Source of the DNA: Baekduia soli
GTDB taxonomy: Bacteria > Actinomycetota > Thermoleophilia > Solirubrobacterales > Solirubrobacteraceae
Direction: 5' to 3'
Assembly (NCBI RefSeq): GCF_007970665.1
Contig: NZ_CP042430.1
Location: forward strand, 620,001 to 684,000
Length of the DNA: 64,000 bases
The position numbers and the translations under genes are program-made. This document shows positions 8,262 through 16,481 of the stretch, in pieces; position 1 is the first letter of the stretch; the number at the start of each line of letters is the position of its first letter. The notes below the pieces were generated by a model, which saw only the letters and a list, made by a program, of their open reading frames with translations, had not been told where the DNA came from and ran no database searches.

Positions 8262-9068
8262 GTGCCCTCGACCGCGACCCTCGACGAAGCGCTGGCCCCG
8301 CTGCGGGCGGATCCCCGGCGGGCCGCCGTGCTGCTCGACATCGACGGCACGCTGGCGCCCATCGTCCGCCACGCCGACGACGCCCACGTCCCCGAGCCCA
8401 CGCGGCTGCCGCTCATCGCGATCGCCAAGCGCTACGGCCTGGTCGCCTGCGTCAGCGGCCGGCGGGCCGCGACCGCCCGGCGCATCGTCTCCCTCGGGTC
8501 GATCACCTACGTCGGCAACCACGGCACGGAGATCCTGCGCGGCGGCCAGACACATCCCGAGGTCGACCCCGAGGTCGCCGCCTGGGGCCGCCGGGTCCGC
8601 GACTTCGCCGCGGGCGAGGAGCATCGCGACGACCTGCACCGGCTGCGCATCCGGCCCGAGGACAAGGAGGTCATCGTCGGCTACCACTGGCGGGGGGCTC
8701 CCGACGAGGCGGCCGCCAAGGAGGGCGTGCGCGCCCTCGCCCAGCGCGCCGAGGCGGCCGGGTTCGCCACGCACTGGGGCCGCAAGGTCCTCGAGGTCCG
8801 CCCGCCCGTGGACCTGCACAAGGGCAAGGGCATCGACCGGCTGCTGCTGGGCGTCGAGGTCGACGTGGCCCTCTACGTGGGCGACGACCGCACCGACATC
8901 GACGCGTTCGCCGCCCTGCGCACCGCGGTGGCCGACGGCCGCCTGCGCGAGGCCGTCTGCCTGGGCGTCCGCTCCGACGAGACGCCGCCCGAGCTCGAGG
9001 AGGCCGCCGACCTGCTCGTCGACGGCCCGCTCGGGGTCCGCGCGGTGCTCGAGCGCCTGGCGGCGTAG
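8262..9068 (+). CDS. otsB: Trehalose-6-phosphate phosphatase
   Basis: A 268-residue HAD-superfamily phosphatase. Motif I is LLDIDGTLAPI with the nucleophile Asp near residue 25; CVSGRR is motif II; the C-terminal metal-binding motif is GDDRTD near residue 207. The signatures NHGTE and PPVDLHKGKG are typical of OtsB. It removes the phosphate from trehalose 6-phosphate to release trehalose, an osmolyte and stress protectant. The start is GTG at 8262. No otsA is visible nearby, so the synthase must be encoded elsewhere. Confidence 0.9.
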   Translation: MPSTATLDEALAPLRADPRRAAVLLDIDGTLAPIVRHADDAHVPEPTRLPLIAIAKRYGLVACVSGRRAATARRIVSLGSITYVGNHGTEILRGGQTHPEVDPEVAAWGRRVRDFAAGEEHRDDLHRLRIRPEDKEVIVGYHWRGAPDEAAAKEGVRALAQRAEAAGFATHWGRKVLEVRPPVDLHKGKGIDRLLLGVEVDVALYVGDDRTDIDAFAALRTAVADGRLREAVCLGVRSDETPPELEEAADLLVDGPLGVRAVLERLAA

Positions 9069-9078
9069 CGGCGCCCGG

Positions 9079-9606
9079 ATGCGCTTCGTCGACTTCCTGC
9101 GCGGGACGGTCCTGCTGAGCGCCGGCGCGGCCACGGCGCTGGCGGTGCTCACGCTCGCCGCGGCCACGCGCTCGGGCGACGACCAGGGCGTCTTCTACGC
9201 CATGGGCTGGTGGGTGCTCGCGGCGGTCATCGGCACGTTCGTCGGCCGGCGCAACGAGGTCAACCCGCCGATCGCCCGGCTGCTGGCCGACGCCAAGGCG
9301 GGCACGATGATGCCCGACATCCGCCCGGGCACGACGATGCTCAACCGGCTGTGGCCGCTGCTGCTGTGCGCGCTCGCCGCCGGCGCGCTGTCGGTCGTCG
9401 GCCCGCAGATCCCGGCGATCGCGACCGGGTTCATGATCATCTGGGCGCTGGCCTGGCGCCGGCAGGAGGCCGCGGTCGCCGCCATCGAGGAGCGCGACGG
9501 CGTCTCGTTCTTCGTCGAGCGCACGTCGCCGGTGCGCCCGATCCAGCTCAGCCGGCTGCCCGGCTTCCGCCGCGAGCGGCCCACGGTCAACGGCACGGGC
9601 GCCTAG
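9079..9606 (+). CDS. Small integral membrane protein
   Basis: A 175-residue protein with four predicted membrane segments, at about residues 8-28, 37-52, 85-105 and 108-125. A hydrophilic C-terminal tail of about 45 residues follows. The loop between segments two and three carries the charged sequence GRRNEVNPPIARLLADAK. I do not recognise the family. It starts 10 bases after otsB and ends 9 bases before a glycosyltransferase gene, so it is probably co-transcribed with both. Confidence 0.78.
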   Translation: MRFVDFLRGTVLLSAGAATALAVLTLAAATRSGDDQGVFYAMGWWVLAAVIGTFVGRRNEVNPPIARLLADAKAGTMMPDIRPGTTMLNRLWPLLLCALAAGALSVVGPQIPAIATGFMIIWALAWRRQEAAVAAIEERDGVSFFVERTSPVRPIQLSRLPGFRRERPTVNGTGA

Positions 9607-9615
9607 CCGGCGACG

Positions 9616-10605
9616 ATGCCCTCCCCCGACGTCCTGCTCGTCGGCCTCGGGTCGACCCACGGGCTACGGGTCGCCGAGGACGAGCTGGCCGGGTCGCTGC
9701 ACCGCGCCGGCGCCGAGGTCGTGCTGGCCCGCGCGCGCCGCCCGCGCGAGGTCCGGACGTTCGCGCTCACCGACCTGGGCTGGGCGCTGGCGGCCCGCAG
9801 GGCGGCCGCCGGCGCACTGGCGCGCGACGACCCGCGCGCCGTGCTCTACCTGACCACGACCGCGGCGCTGCTGTGGCCGCGCCCGGGCGCGATCCGCTTC
9901 GACGCCCCCGCCGCCGCCAACCGTCCCGGCCGCCACGGGATCTGGCAGCGCCCGCTCGAGCGCCGCCGCCTGGCCCAGGCCCCGCTGCTCGTCCCGCAGG
10001 ACCCTGGCGCGCTGGCCGAGGCGGGCGCGCCGCCCACGCCGGCGATCGTCGTGCCGATCCCCGTCGAGCCCTCGGCGCCGGAGGACGGCGCCGGAGCGCC
10101 CGAGCGCGACGTCGCCGCGGTGACCTACGCGGCCAACCCCGCCAAGAAGGGCCTGGACCGCGTCCTGGCCGCCTGGGACGTGGCCCGCGCGCCCGGCGAG
10201 ACGCTCGTCGTGGCCGGCCTGCACGGCGCCGACCGCGACGGCGTCCGGTACGCCGGGACGCTGCCCGGGCCGGCGTTCCGGGCGCTGCTGCGCCGCGCCC
10301 GCGTCTACGTCACGGCGCCGCGGCGCGAGGACTATGGGATCGCCCAGCTCGAGGCGCTGGCCGACGGGTGCCGCGTCGTGACCACGCCGGCACCGGGGCC
10401 CTACGCGGCGCTGCCGCTGCTGGCGGGCGGCGTGGGGTGGGTGGCCGACGACGCGCTGCTGCCCGGCGCGCTGCGCTCGGCGCTGGACGCCGACGAGCCC
10501 GGCTACGCGGCGCGCGCGCTGGCGGCGATCGCGCCGTTCCGCCGTGCGGCCGTGGACCGCGTCGTCGCCGAGCGGCTCCTGCCCGCGCTGCTGGCCGGGC
10601 GCTGA
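9616..10605 (+). CDS. GT4-like glycosyltransferase
   Basis: A 329-residue protein of GT-B type. The N-terminal half starts with a Rossmann-like strand (DVLLVGLGSTHGLRVAEDEL). The C-terminal half carries AANPAKKGLDRVLAAWD, a variant of the KGxD nucleotide-sugar loop, and the RREDYGIAQLEALADG segment, which matches the EX7E region of GT4 retaining transferases (E-D-Y-G-I-A-x-L-E). At 329 residues it is slightly shorter than most GT4 enzymes, mainly in the N-terminal domain. Donor and acceptor are unknown. It lies in a run with otsB and a membrane protein. Confidence 0.75.
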   Translation: MPSPDVLLVGLGSTHGLRVAEDELAGSLHRAGAEVVLARARRPREVRTFALTDLGWALAARRAAAGALARDDPRAVLYLTTTAALLWPRPGAIRFDAPAAANRPGRHGIWQRPLERRRLAQAPLLVPQDPGALAEAGAPPTPAIVVPIPVEPSAPEDGAGAPERDVAAVTYAANPAKKGLDRVLAAWDVARAPGETLVVAGLHGADRDGVRYAGTLPGPAFRALLRRARVYVTAPRREDYGIAQLEALADGCRVVTTPAPGPYAALPLLAGGVGWVADDALLPGALRSALDADEPGYAARALAAIAPFRRAAVDRVVAERLLPALLAGR

Positions 10606-10610
10606 GCGCC

Positions 10611-12344
10611 TCAGCGGGCGGCGCGCTTGCGCAGCGGGGCGAACTGCGCCCAGGGCAGCGTGTTGGCGACGTCGGCCGCCGTGAGCCCCGCGCGCCGGGC
10701 GGTGAGCACGCCCCAGCGCGCGATGCCCTGCGTCGACACGCCGTGGGCGTCGGTGTTGATGACGATCCGCACGCCGGCCGCGTGGGCCTGGCGCGCGTGG
10801 ACGTCGTTGAGGTCGCGGCGGTCGGGCGCCGAGTTGATCTCGAGCATCGTGCCGGTGCGCGCGGCCGCCTCGAAGACGGCCTCCACGTCGACGTCGTAGG
10901 GCGCGCGGGCGGCGATCTTGCGCCCGGTGAGGTGACCGATGCAGTCGATCCACGGGTGCTCGGTGGCGGCGACGATCCGCCGGGTCATCTCCGCGCGCGA
11001 CATCCCGAAGCTCGTGTGGACCGAGCCGACGACCCAGTCGAGCTGGGCGAGCAGGTCGTCGTCGTAGTCCGGCGAGCCGTCGGGCAGGATGTTCGTCTCG
11101 GTCCCGATGAGCACCTCGATGCCGTCCGTGCGGTCGTTGAGGTCGTGGACGAGCTCGATCTGGCGCCGGAGCGCGTCGGGGCTGACGTCGTTGCCGAACC
11201 CGTGCGTGGCGGAGTGGTCGGTGATCGCCACGTACTGCAGCCCGCGCGCCAGCGCCCCCGCGGCCATCTCCTGCGCGGTGTCGCGCCCGTCGGAGGCCAC
11301 GGTGTGGCAGTGCAGATCGCCCTTGAGGTCGTCCTGGACGATGAGGTCGGGCACGACGAAGCCCTTGTCGAGCTCGCCGCGGTCCTCGCGCAGCTCGGGC
11401 GGGATCCACGGCAGGCCCAGGCGCGCGTAGACCTCCTCCTCGGTGGCGCAGCGCAGCGTGTCGCCCGTGGCGTCGTCGAGGATGCCGTACTCCGAGACGT
11501 GCAGCCCGCGCTTGACCGCCCGCTCACGCAGGCGCACGTTGTGCTGGCGCGAGCCCGTGAAGTGCTGCAGCAGGTTGCCGAACTGGTCGGGCGTGACGAC
11601 CCGCAGGTCGACCGAAGCGCCGCTGTGGGTCCGGGCGCGCGCGGCGTTCTCGCCGGCCGACGAGGCGCTCTCGACGAGGTCGAGGTCCGCGAGGGCGCCG
11701 GCCAGCGCGGCCGGGTCGGTCGCCGCCGCGACGAGGTCGAGGTCCTTGACGCTGTCGCTGCCGCGCCGCAGGCCGCCGGCGAGCTCGACGCGGACCGCGG
11801 CCGGGTGCGCGCGCAGGCCCTCGGCGATGGCCTCGGCCAGCTCCGTCGCGCGGTGCAGCACCAGGCGCGGGGCGGGGCGCTCGGCGACCCCGGCCTCGAA
11901 GGCGGCCAGGACCGAGGCCTCGAACTTGGGCCCGAAGCCCTTGACACCGCGCAGTCGCTGCTGCTCGGCGGCCTCGCGCAGCGCGTCGAGGGAGTCCAGG
12001 CCCAGCTCGTCGAACAGCTTGCGCGCGCGCTTGGGGCCGAGGCCGGGCAGGCGCGTCATCTCGATCAGGCCGGCCGGAAACCGGGCGCGCAGCTTCTCGG
12101 CCGCCGGGATCGTGCCCGTCTCCAGCAGCGCGCGCAGCTTCTCCTCCAGCGTCTTGCCGATGCCCGGCACGGTGGTGACCCTGCCCTCGCGCGTGAGCGC
12201 GCTGACCGAGGTCGGCGCGTCGCGGACCGCCTTGGCCGCGTTGCGGTAGGCCAGAACGCGGTGGATGACGGCGCCGTCGAGCTCGTAGAGGTCGCCGAGC
12301 TCGTCGAAGGCGGCGGCGATGACGGCGTTGGACGGGTCGGGCAC
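10611..12344 (-). CDS. polX: DNA polymerase X with PHP domain
   Basis: A 577-residue protein of bacterial PolX architecture. N-terminal helix-hairpin-helix segments (VPGIGKTLEEKL, LPGLGPKRARKLF) are followed by the nucleotidyltransferase palm with GGLRRGSDSVKDLDLV (catalytic Asp pair) and SVDLRVV. A C-terminal PHP domain contains GDLHCHT, AITDHSA, IGTETN and INTDAHG, all metal ligands intact. Such enzymes fill short gaps in base-excision repair and use the PHP domain as a 3'-5' exonuclease or phosphatase. It converges on the glycosyltransferase gene with only 5 bases between. Confidence 0.94.
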   Translation of the reverse strand: MPDPSNAVIAAAFDELGDLYELDGAVIHRVLAYRNAAKAVRDAPTSVSALTREGRVTTVPGIGKTLEEKLRALLETGTIPAAEKLRARFPAGLIEMTRLPGLGPKRARKLFDELGLDSLDALREAAEQQRLRGVKGFGPKFEASVLAAFEAGVAERPAPRLVLHRATELAEAIAEGLRAHPAAVRVELAGGLRRGSDSVKDLDLVAAATDPAALAGALADLDLVESASSAGENAARARTHSGASVDLRVVTPDQFGNLLQHFTGSRQHNVRLRERAVKRGLHVSEYGILDDATGDTLRCATEEEVYARLGLPWIPPELREDRGELDKGFVVPDLIVQDDLKGDLHCHTVASDGRDTAQEMAAGALARGLQYVAITDHSATHGFGNDVSPDALRRQIELVHDLNDRTDGIEVLIGTETNILPDGSPDYDDDLLAQLDWVVGSVHTSFGMSRAEMTRRIVAATEHPWIDCIGHLTGRKIAARAPYDVDVEAVFEAAARTGTMLEINSAPDRRDLNDVHARQAHAAGVRIVINTDAHGVSTQGIARWGVLTARRAGLTAADVANTLPWAQFAPLRKRAAR

Positions 12345-12440
12345 GGAGGGGACGGCGGACGGTCGGGCGCCGGTCGGGCGCTGCGCACCCTAGGGTACGC
12401 GGCCGGCACGCCCGGCCCACGCCCGGCGGCCCCCGCCCCC

Positions 12441-13175
12441 ATGACGTCGTCCGACACCGCCTGGCTGATCCTCCCGACCTACGACGAGGCCGAGAACGTC
12501 GAGGCGATCGTGGCCGCGGCGCTCGCCGTCCTGGAGCGCGCCGCCCCCGGGGCGCACCGCATCCTGATCGTCGACGACGACTCGCCGGACGGCACCGGGC
12601 GCCTCGCCGACGGCCTCGCGGCCGCCCACGACGCCGTCGAGGTCCTGCACCGGGCCGAGCGCACGGGCCTGGGCCCGGCCTACCTCGCGGGCTTCGCCCA
12701 CGCGCTGGGCCACGGCGCGGCCTACGTGTTCGAGATGGACGCCGACTTCTCCCACGACCCGGCCGACCTCGAGCGCCTGCTGCGCCGCGTCCGCGACGAG
12801 GGCGCCGACGTCGCCCTGGGCTCGCGCTACGTCCGCGGCGGCCGGGTCCGCGACTGGGGGCTCGTGCGCCGGCTGGTCAGCCGCGGCGGCTGCCTCTACG
12901 CCCAGGCCGTGCTGGGCCTGCGCGTGCGCGACCTCACCGGCGGCTTCAAGTGCTTCCGCGCCGAGGTGCTGCGGGCGATCGACCTGCCGACGGTGCGCGC
13001 CCACGGCTACGCGTTCCAGGTCGAGCTGACCAACCGGGCGCTGCGCGCGGGCTATCGCGTCGACGAGGTGCCGATCACGTTCCGCGACCGCCTCCACGGG
13101 CGGTCGAAGATGTCGCCGCGCATCGCCATCGAGGCGATGTGGCTCGTGCCCCAGCTGCGCCGCCCCGGGCGCTGA
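12441..13175 (+). CDS. GT2 polyprenol-phosphate mannosyltransferase-like enzyme
   Basis: A 244-residue single-domain GT-A enzyme resembling dolichyl/polyprenyl-phosphate mannose synthases. Visible motifs are LILPTYDEAENV at the N-terminus, IVDDDSPDGTG, the DxD motif in FEMDADFSHDP, ALGSRYVRGG, and a C-terminal RLHGRSKMS. No membrane helices follow the catalytic domain. It would transfer a sugar from GDP- or UDP-sugar to a polyprenyl phosphate, giving a lipid-linked donor for envelope glycosylation. ATG 12441 matches the family start; the frame is open far upstream only as antisense to polX. Confidence 0.87.
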   Translation: MTSSDTAWLILPTYDEAENVEAIVAAALAVLERAAPGAHRILIVDDDSPDGTGRLADGLAAAHDAVEVLHRAERTGLGPAYLAGFAHALGHGAAYVFEMDADFSHDPADLERLLRRVRDEGADVALGSRYVRGGRVRDWGLVRRLVSRGGCLYAQAVLGLRVRDLTGGFKCFRAEVLRAIDLPTVRAHGYAFQVELTNRALRAGYRVDEVPITFRDRLHGRSKMSPRIAIEAMWLVPQLRRPGR

Positions 13176-13228
13176 GCCGCGGCGCCGACGTTCAAGGGCG
13201 GTGCCCACGCGGCCGATCCCCTCGGACG

Positions 13229-13921
13229 ATGGCTCCTGAGCTCGTCGTCGTCCAAGGCCTGCGCGACACCCGCGGCACGCTGCGCCGCTGGAACACCCAG
13301 CCCGCCCGGGTCCTCGTGCCGTGGTTCGCCGGCGCCGCGGTCGTCTGCGCGGGGCTGCTGGTCGCCGTGCTGGTGGTGGCGATGCTCTCCACGCCGGACG
13401 CCACGCCGCTGCTGTTCCCGGGGCTGACGGAGCGCGCGTCGCTGGACGCCGTCGGCGGGATCCTGTTCCGCAACGGCCTGGTCCTGGCGCTGCACGCGAT
13501 GGCGTGCGTCGCGGGGTTCATCGCCAGCAGCTCGATGCCGCTGGAGGCCGAGCGCTACCGCGGCTGGTGGCGGGCCGTGCACGACCGGGCCGGGACGCTG
13601 GCGATCGCGTTCGTCATCGGCGCCACGACGTTCTCGCTGTGCACGCAGGCCTACATCCTGGGCCAGAGCGCCGCGACGCTGGCGGCGCAGGGCCACATGT
13701 CGCGGCCCCTGCTCGTCGTCGCGATCCTCCCCCACGCCGTGGCCGAGCTCGTCGGCCTGTTCCTGCCGCTGGCGGCCTGGACGATCGCCAGCCGCCGCGG
13801 CGCGTGGAACGAGCTGCTGGCGGCGACGTTCGCCACGCTGGCCTTCTCGATCCCGCTCGTCGTGCTCGCCGCGTTCATCGAGGTCTACGTGTCCTCGCAC
13901 GTGATCCTCGCGCTGCGCTGA
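13229..13921 (+). CDS. SpoIIM (DUF95) family membrane protein
   Basis: A 230-residue protein with about five membrane segments (residues roughly 28-52, 72-92, 112-132, 155-180, 195-218). The pattern of long hydrophobic helices with HAMACVAGFIASS and ILPHAVAELVGLFLPLAA resembles stage II sporulation protein M, whose family is common in non-sporulating actinobacteria. In Bacillus SpoIIM acts with SpoIID and SpoIIP in peptidoglycan remodelling; here the role is unknown, although a SpoIID-domain protein is encoded at 37.4 kb. The ATG at 13229 is the first good start after the upstream gene. Confidence 0.75.
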   Translation: MAPELVVVQGLRDTRGTLRRWNTQPARVLVPWFAGAAVVCAGLLVAVLVVAMLSTPDATPLLFPGLTERASLDAVGGILFRNGLVLALHAMACVAGFIASSSMPLEAERYRGWWRAVHDRAGTLAIAFVIGATTFSLCTQAYILGQSAATLAAQGHMSRPLLVVAILPHAVAELVGLFLPLAAWTIASRRGAWNELLAATFATLAFSIPLVVLAAFIEVYVSSHVILALR

Positions 13922-13925
13922 CGGG

Positions 13926-14621
13926 TCAGAGCGTGCGCGGGATCGTCGCGCGCAGCACCGACGTCGCGGAGTGCGCCGGGTTGCCGTCGTCGGGCTCCAG
14001 CGACACGTCGACCACGCGATAGCGCCGCACGTCGACGGCGATCGGCATGTGCGCGTCCACGCGCCCGCTGCGCCCGACGTGGAACGTGCCCATGGAGACC
14101 ATGCGGCCGCGCGCGTCGGCCAGCCACGCCTCGTAGTAGTCGTGGGCGCTGTTGGGCGCCAGCCCGCGGGCCTGCAGCCGGGCGTCGGCGCCGTGGATCG
14201 CCAGCCGGGCGGCACCGTGGGCGCCCCCGACGGTGTGCAGCGTCAGCGCCGCCTGCAGCGTGGGGTCCGGACCGGCCGGACCGCCGTCGTCGCCGCCCGC
14301 CGCGACGAGCACGGCGGCCGCGACGGCCGCGGCCGCCGCCAGCGCCCCGGCGCCGAGGGCCAGGCGCCGGCGGGTGCGCCGCCGCGGCGCGGCGGGCGGG
14401 CGCAGCGTCACGGCCCGGTCGTCGTCCAGCGGAGGCGGCGGGGCCGGGCGCCAGGACTGCAGGTCCAGGTCGCCCAGCGCCTGGGTCGTGCCGCGCAGCC
14501 GGTCGACCTCGGCGCGGAACTGCACGTCGGTGGCCAGCAGGCGCGCCGCCTCCTCGCGCTCGGCGCCGTCGAGGAGGTCGAGGGCCACGGCGGCCGGGCG
14601 GATCGACCAGCGCGGGCTCAT
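13926..14621 (-). CDS. rskA: RskA-type anti-sigma factor
   Basis: A 231-residue membrane protein. A short N-terminal cytoplasmic part (residues 1-85) begins SPRWSIRPAAVALDLLDG. One transmembrane segment lies at about residues 92-115, and an extracytoplasmic RskA-type C-terminal domain contains YYEAWLAD and DVSLEPDDGNP. Its ATG overlaps the sigK stop (ATGA), the usual coupling of sigma and anti-sigma genes. It should hold the sigma factor at the membrane until regulated proteolysis releases it. The N-terminus lacks an obvious zinc-binding HxxxCxxC motif, as is typical of RskA. Confidence 0.88.
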   Translation of the reverse strand: MSPRWSIRPAAVALDLLDGAEREEAARLLATDVQFRAEVDRLRGTTQALGDLDLQSWRPAPPPPLDDDRAVTLRPPAAPRRRTRRRLALGAGALAAAAAVAAAVLVAAGGDDGGPAGPDPTLQAALTLHTVGGAHGAARLAIHGADARLQARGLAPNSAHDYYEAWLADARGRMVSMGTFHVGRSGRVDAHMPIAVDVRRYRVVDVSLEPDDGNPAHSATSVLRATIPRTL

Positions 14622-15217
14622 CGCTGCGCCTCGGCGTCCATGAGCGCGCGCAGCCGCTCCAGGCCGCGCACCATCCGCGACTTGATGGTCCCCATCGCCA
14701 GCCCGGTGCGCTCGGCGATCTCGCTCTGCGAGAGCTCGCCGTAGAAGCGCAGCTCGAGCAGGCGACGCTCCTCGAGCGGCAGCTGCGCGAGCAGGTGGCT
14801 CATCCGCCAGCGGTCGAGCACGAGGTCCTGCGGCGCGTCGAGCCGGCCGTCGGGCAGCTCGTCGGGGGCCAGGGGCTCCGGGCGCCGGCGGCGCAGCTCG
14901 TCGATCGCGCGCGAGCGGGCGATGGTCAGGATCCACGTGACGACGGAGGCCCGCGACGGGTCGTACTGCGCGCCGCGGCGCCACACCTCGGTGAGCACCT
15001 GCTGGAAGACGTCCTCGGCGGCGGCGCGGTCGCGCAGCGTGTGCTGCAGGTAGCCGAACACGGTCGCTCCATACTGCGCGTGCACCGCCTCCAGCGCGCG
15101 GGCGTCACCGGCGCGCAGCTGCGCGGCCAGCCGGCGCTCGGCGCGGGAGGGCCCCGCGCCCCGGCGCGCCTCGGCGGGCGGGGCCCCGTTCAATGGGCGC
15201 TCGGCGACGGTGGCCAT
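14618..15217 (-). CDS. sigK: ECF RNA polymerase sigma factor, SigK-like
   Basis: A 199-residue ECF sigma factor with region 2 (HAQYGATVFGYLQHTLRDRAA then AEDVFQQVLTEVW and WILTIARSRAIDELRRRRP) and region 4 (LPLEERRLLELRFYGELSQ, then EIAERTGLAMGTIKSRMVRG). No SnoaL-like extension is present. The ATG at 15217 was chosen because it lies just inside a candidate ECF promoter and gives the usual length. It is coupled to rskA and divergent from a fasciclin gene, the gene set regulated by SigK in Mycobacterium tuberculosis (MPT70/MPT83). Confidence 0.92.
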   Translation of the reverse strand: MATVAERPLNGAPPAEARRGAGPSRAERRLAAQLRAGDARALEAVHAQYGATVFGYLQHTLRDRAAAEDVFQQVLTEVWRRGAQYDPSRASVVTWILTIARSRAIDELRRRRPEPLAPDELPDGRLDAPQDLVLDRWRMSHLLAQLPLEERRLLELRFYGELSQSEIAERTGLAMGTIKSRMVRGLERLRALMDAEAQR

Positions 15218-15228
15218 CTCACACGCTG

Positions 15229-15255
15229 GATACGGGGGCCGCCGCCGTTCGGTTG
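15229..15255 (-). promoter_or_regulatory. Candidate ECF promoter of sigK-rskA
   Basis: On the minus strand, CAACC (15255-15251) is followed after 16 bases by CGTATC (15234-15229). This has the -35/-10 form and spacing of an ECF promoter and supports autoregulation. The predicted transcription start falls only about 5 bases before the sigK ATG, so the mRNA would be almost leaderless. A matching element faces the fasciclin gene. Confidence 0.45.
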
Positions 15256-15295
15256 CACCCACGGACCCCCCGGCCGAGCCTGGCGCCCCGGCGCT

Positions 15296-15323
15296 CAACC
15301 GCCGCGGGGGCCCGCGTCGTAGC
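15296..15323 (+). promoter_or_regulatory. Candidate ECF promoter of the fasciclin gene
   Basis: CAACC (15296-15300) is followed after 17 bases by CGTAGC (15318-15323), close to the element facing sigK (CAACC-N16-CGTATC). A start about 7 bases downstream would leave a 5' leader of about 30 bases containing the ribosome site GAGGAG at 15346-15351. Confidence 0.45.
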
Positions 15324-15359
15324 TGCCACAACCTCAACCCCCACCGAGGAGCACCCAGG

Positions 15360-15872
15360 ATGAAGCAGCACCGCATCGCCGCCTCGCTCGCCGCCGTGAG
15401 CATCGCCGCCACCCCGTTCGCCGTCGCCGCGGCCAACGCCTCGCCGTCCGCGAGCACCGCGGCGAACAAGACGATCGTCGGCGTGGCCAGCTCCGATCCT
15501 CAGTTCTCGACGCTGGTGTCCCTCGTCAAGAAGGCCGGTCTGGCCGGCACCCTGTCCAAGGGCAGCTACACGGTGTTCGCGCCGACGAACGCCGCGTTCG
15601 CCAAGGTCCCCAAGGCGACGCTCACCGCGCTGGGCAAGGACAAGGCCAAGCTCAAGGCCGTCCTCCTCTACCACGTGGTCAGGGGCAGGGTGCCGGCCAC
15701 CAAGGTCGTCAAGCTCAAGAGCGCCAAGACGCTCAACGGCGCCTCGGTCAAGATCTCCGTCAAGGGCAAGAGCGTCTACCTCAACGGCTCGACGAAGGTC
15801 GTCAAGACCGACGTCAAGGCCTCCAACGGCATCATCCACGTCATCAACCGCGTGCTGCTGCCGCCCGCCTGA
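15360..15872 (+). CDS. Secreted fasciclin-domain protein
   Basis: A 170-residue protein. Residues 1-28 form a signal peptide (basic MKQHR, hydrophobic core, cleavage near AAANA). The rest is one FAS1 domain with both conserved boxes: YTVFAPTNAAFAKVP and a second region ending NGIIHVINRVLLP, with YHVV between. FAS1 domains mediate adhesion or ligand binding at the cell surface. The start is fixed by GAGGAG eight bases upstream of ATG 15360. Its position divergent from sigK-rskA matches the SigK-controlled MPT70/MPT83 arrangement of mycobacteria, so it is the probable main target of this sigma factor. Confidence 0.93.
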   Translation: MKQHRIAASLAAVSIAATPFAVAAANASPSASTAANKTIVGVASSDPQFSTLVSLVKKAGLAGTLSKGSYTVFAPTNAAFAKVPKATLTALGKDKAKLKAVLLYHVVRGRVPATKVVKLKSAKTLNGASVKISVKGKSVYLNGSTKVVKTDVKASNGIIHVINRVLLPPA

Positions 15873-15887
15873 CCCGGCGCGCGGCAT

Positions 15888-15908
15888 CCCCGCACGCGAG
15901 TCGCGGGG
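15888..15908. terminator. GC-rich hairpin after the fasciclin gene
   Basis: CCCCGC (15888-15893) pairs with GCGGGG (15903-15908) around a 9-base loop, 15 bases after the fasciclin stop. No T-run follows. A second weaker hairpin (GGCTCG/CGAGCC) lies at 15922-15944. Together they probably separate this gene from trxA. Confidence 0.45.
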
Positions 15909-15956
15909 GTCCGGGAGGGTAGGCTCGGGCGTAACGCTCGAGCCCCCGCCCGGGAC

Positions 15957-15981
15957 CTGCACTTCACTTTGTATAGTGCAG
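15957..15981. promoter_or_regulatory. trxA promoter region with operator-like dyad
   Basis: An AT-rich island in otherwise GC-rich DNA carries TATAGT (15972-15977), a good -10 candidate. It lies inside a 7-base inverted repeat, CTGCACT-N11-AGTGCAG. A protein bound to the dyad would block the -10. No convincing -35 is seen. The trxA start lies 27 bases further on. Confidence 0.45.
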
Positions 15982-16007
15982 GATCTACCCCTTCGAAGGA
16001 GACCGAC

Positions 16008-16334
16008 ATGGCCGGCACCCTCGCCGACGTCACCGACACCAACTTCCAGGCCGAGGTCCTCGAGGCCGATCAGCCTGTGCTCGTCGACTTCTGGGCCCCC
16101 TGGTGCGGGCCCTGCCGTGTGGTCGGACCGGTCCTCGAGGAGATCGCCGCCGAGCGCTCGGACCTGAAGATCGTCAAGCTCAACGTCGACGAGAACCAGC
16201 AGACGGCGGCGACGTTCGAGGTCCTGAGCATCCCGACGCTCATCCTCTTCAAGCACGGCCAGGTCGCCAAAAAGGTCATCGGCGCCTACCCCAAGCGCAA
16301 GCTCGAGGCCGAGCTCGAGCCCGCCCTGGCCTAG
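16008..16334 (+). CDS. trxA: Thioredoxin
   Basis: A 108-residue thioredoxin with the redox motif WCGPC (residues 32-36) and the conserved cis-proline in SIPTLILFKHGQ. It is a complete single-domain cytoplasmic protein of normal length and reduces protein disulfides using electrons from thioredoxin reductase, which is not in the window. AAGGAG at 15996-16001, six bases before the ATG, decides the start. The stop codon lies in a 14-base tandem repeat (CTGGCCTAGCCCC at 16326-16338 and 16340-16352), so a duplication has put a second in-phase-looking stop context just downstream. Confidence 0.95.
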   Translation: MAGTLADVTDTNFQAEVLEADQPVLVDFWAPWCGPCRVVGPVLEEIAAERSDLKIVKLNVDENQQTAATFEVLSIPTLILFKHGQVAKKVIGAYPKRKLEAELEPALA

Positions 16335-16481
16335 CCCCTCTGGCCTAGCCCCCTCCGGCCGGTCGCCCTCCGGCGGCCGGCCCACCTCGATGCGCGCCGC
16401 CGGATCGGCCCGGCCGGCGTCGAACCGCAGGCCCTCCTCCTCAAGCGCCGGGCGCACCCGCTCCGGGTCGTCCAGCGCGGG

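Noticed and set aside
9210-12440. Long upstream extension of the GT2 frame
   Set aside because: The extension is antisense to polX and overlaps the GT4-like gene; only the part from 12441 matches a family.
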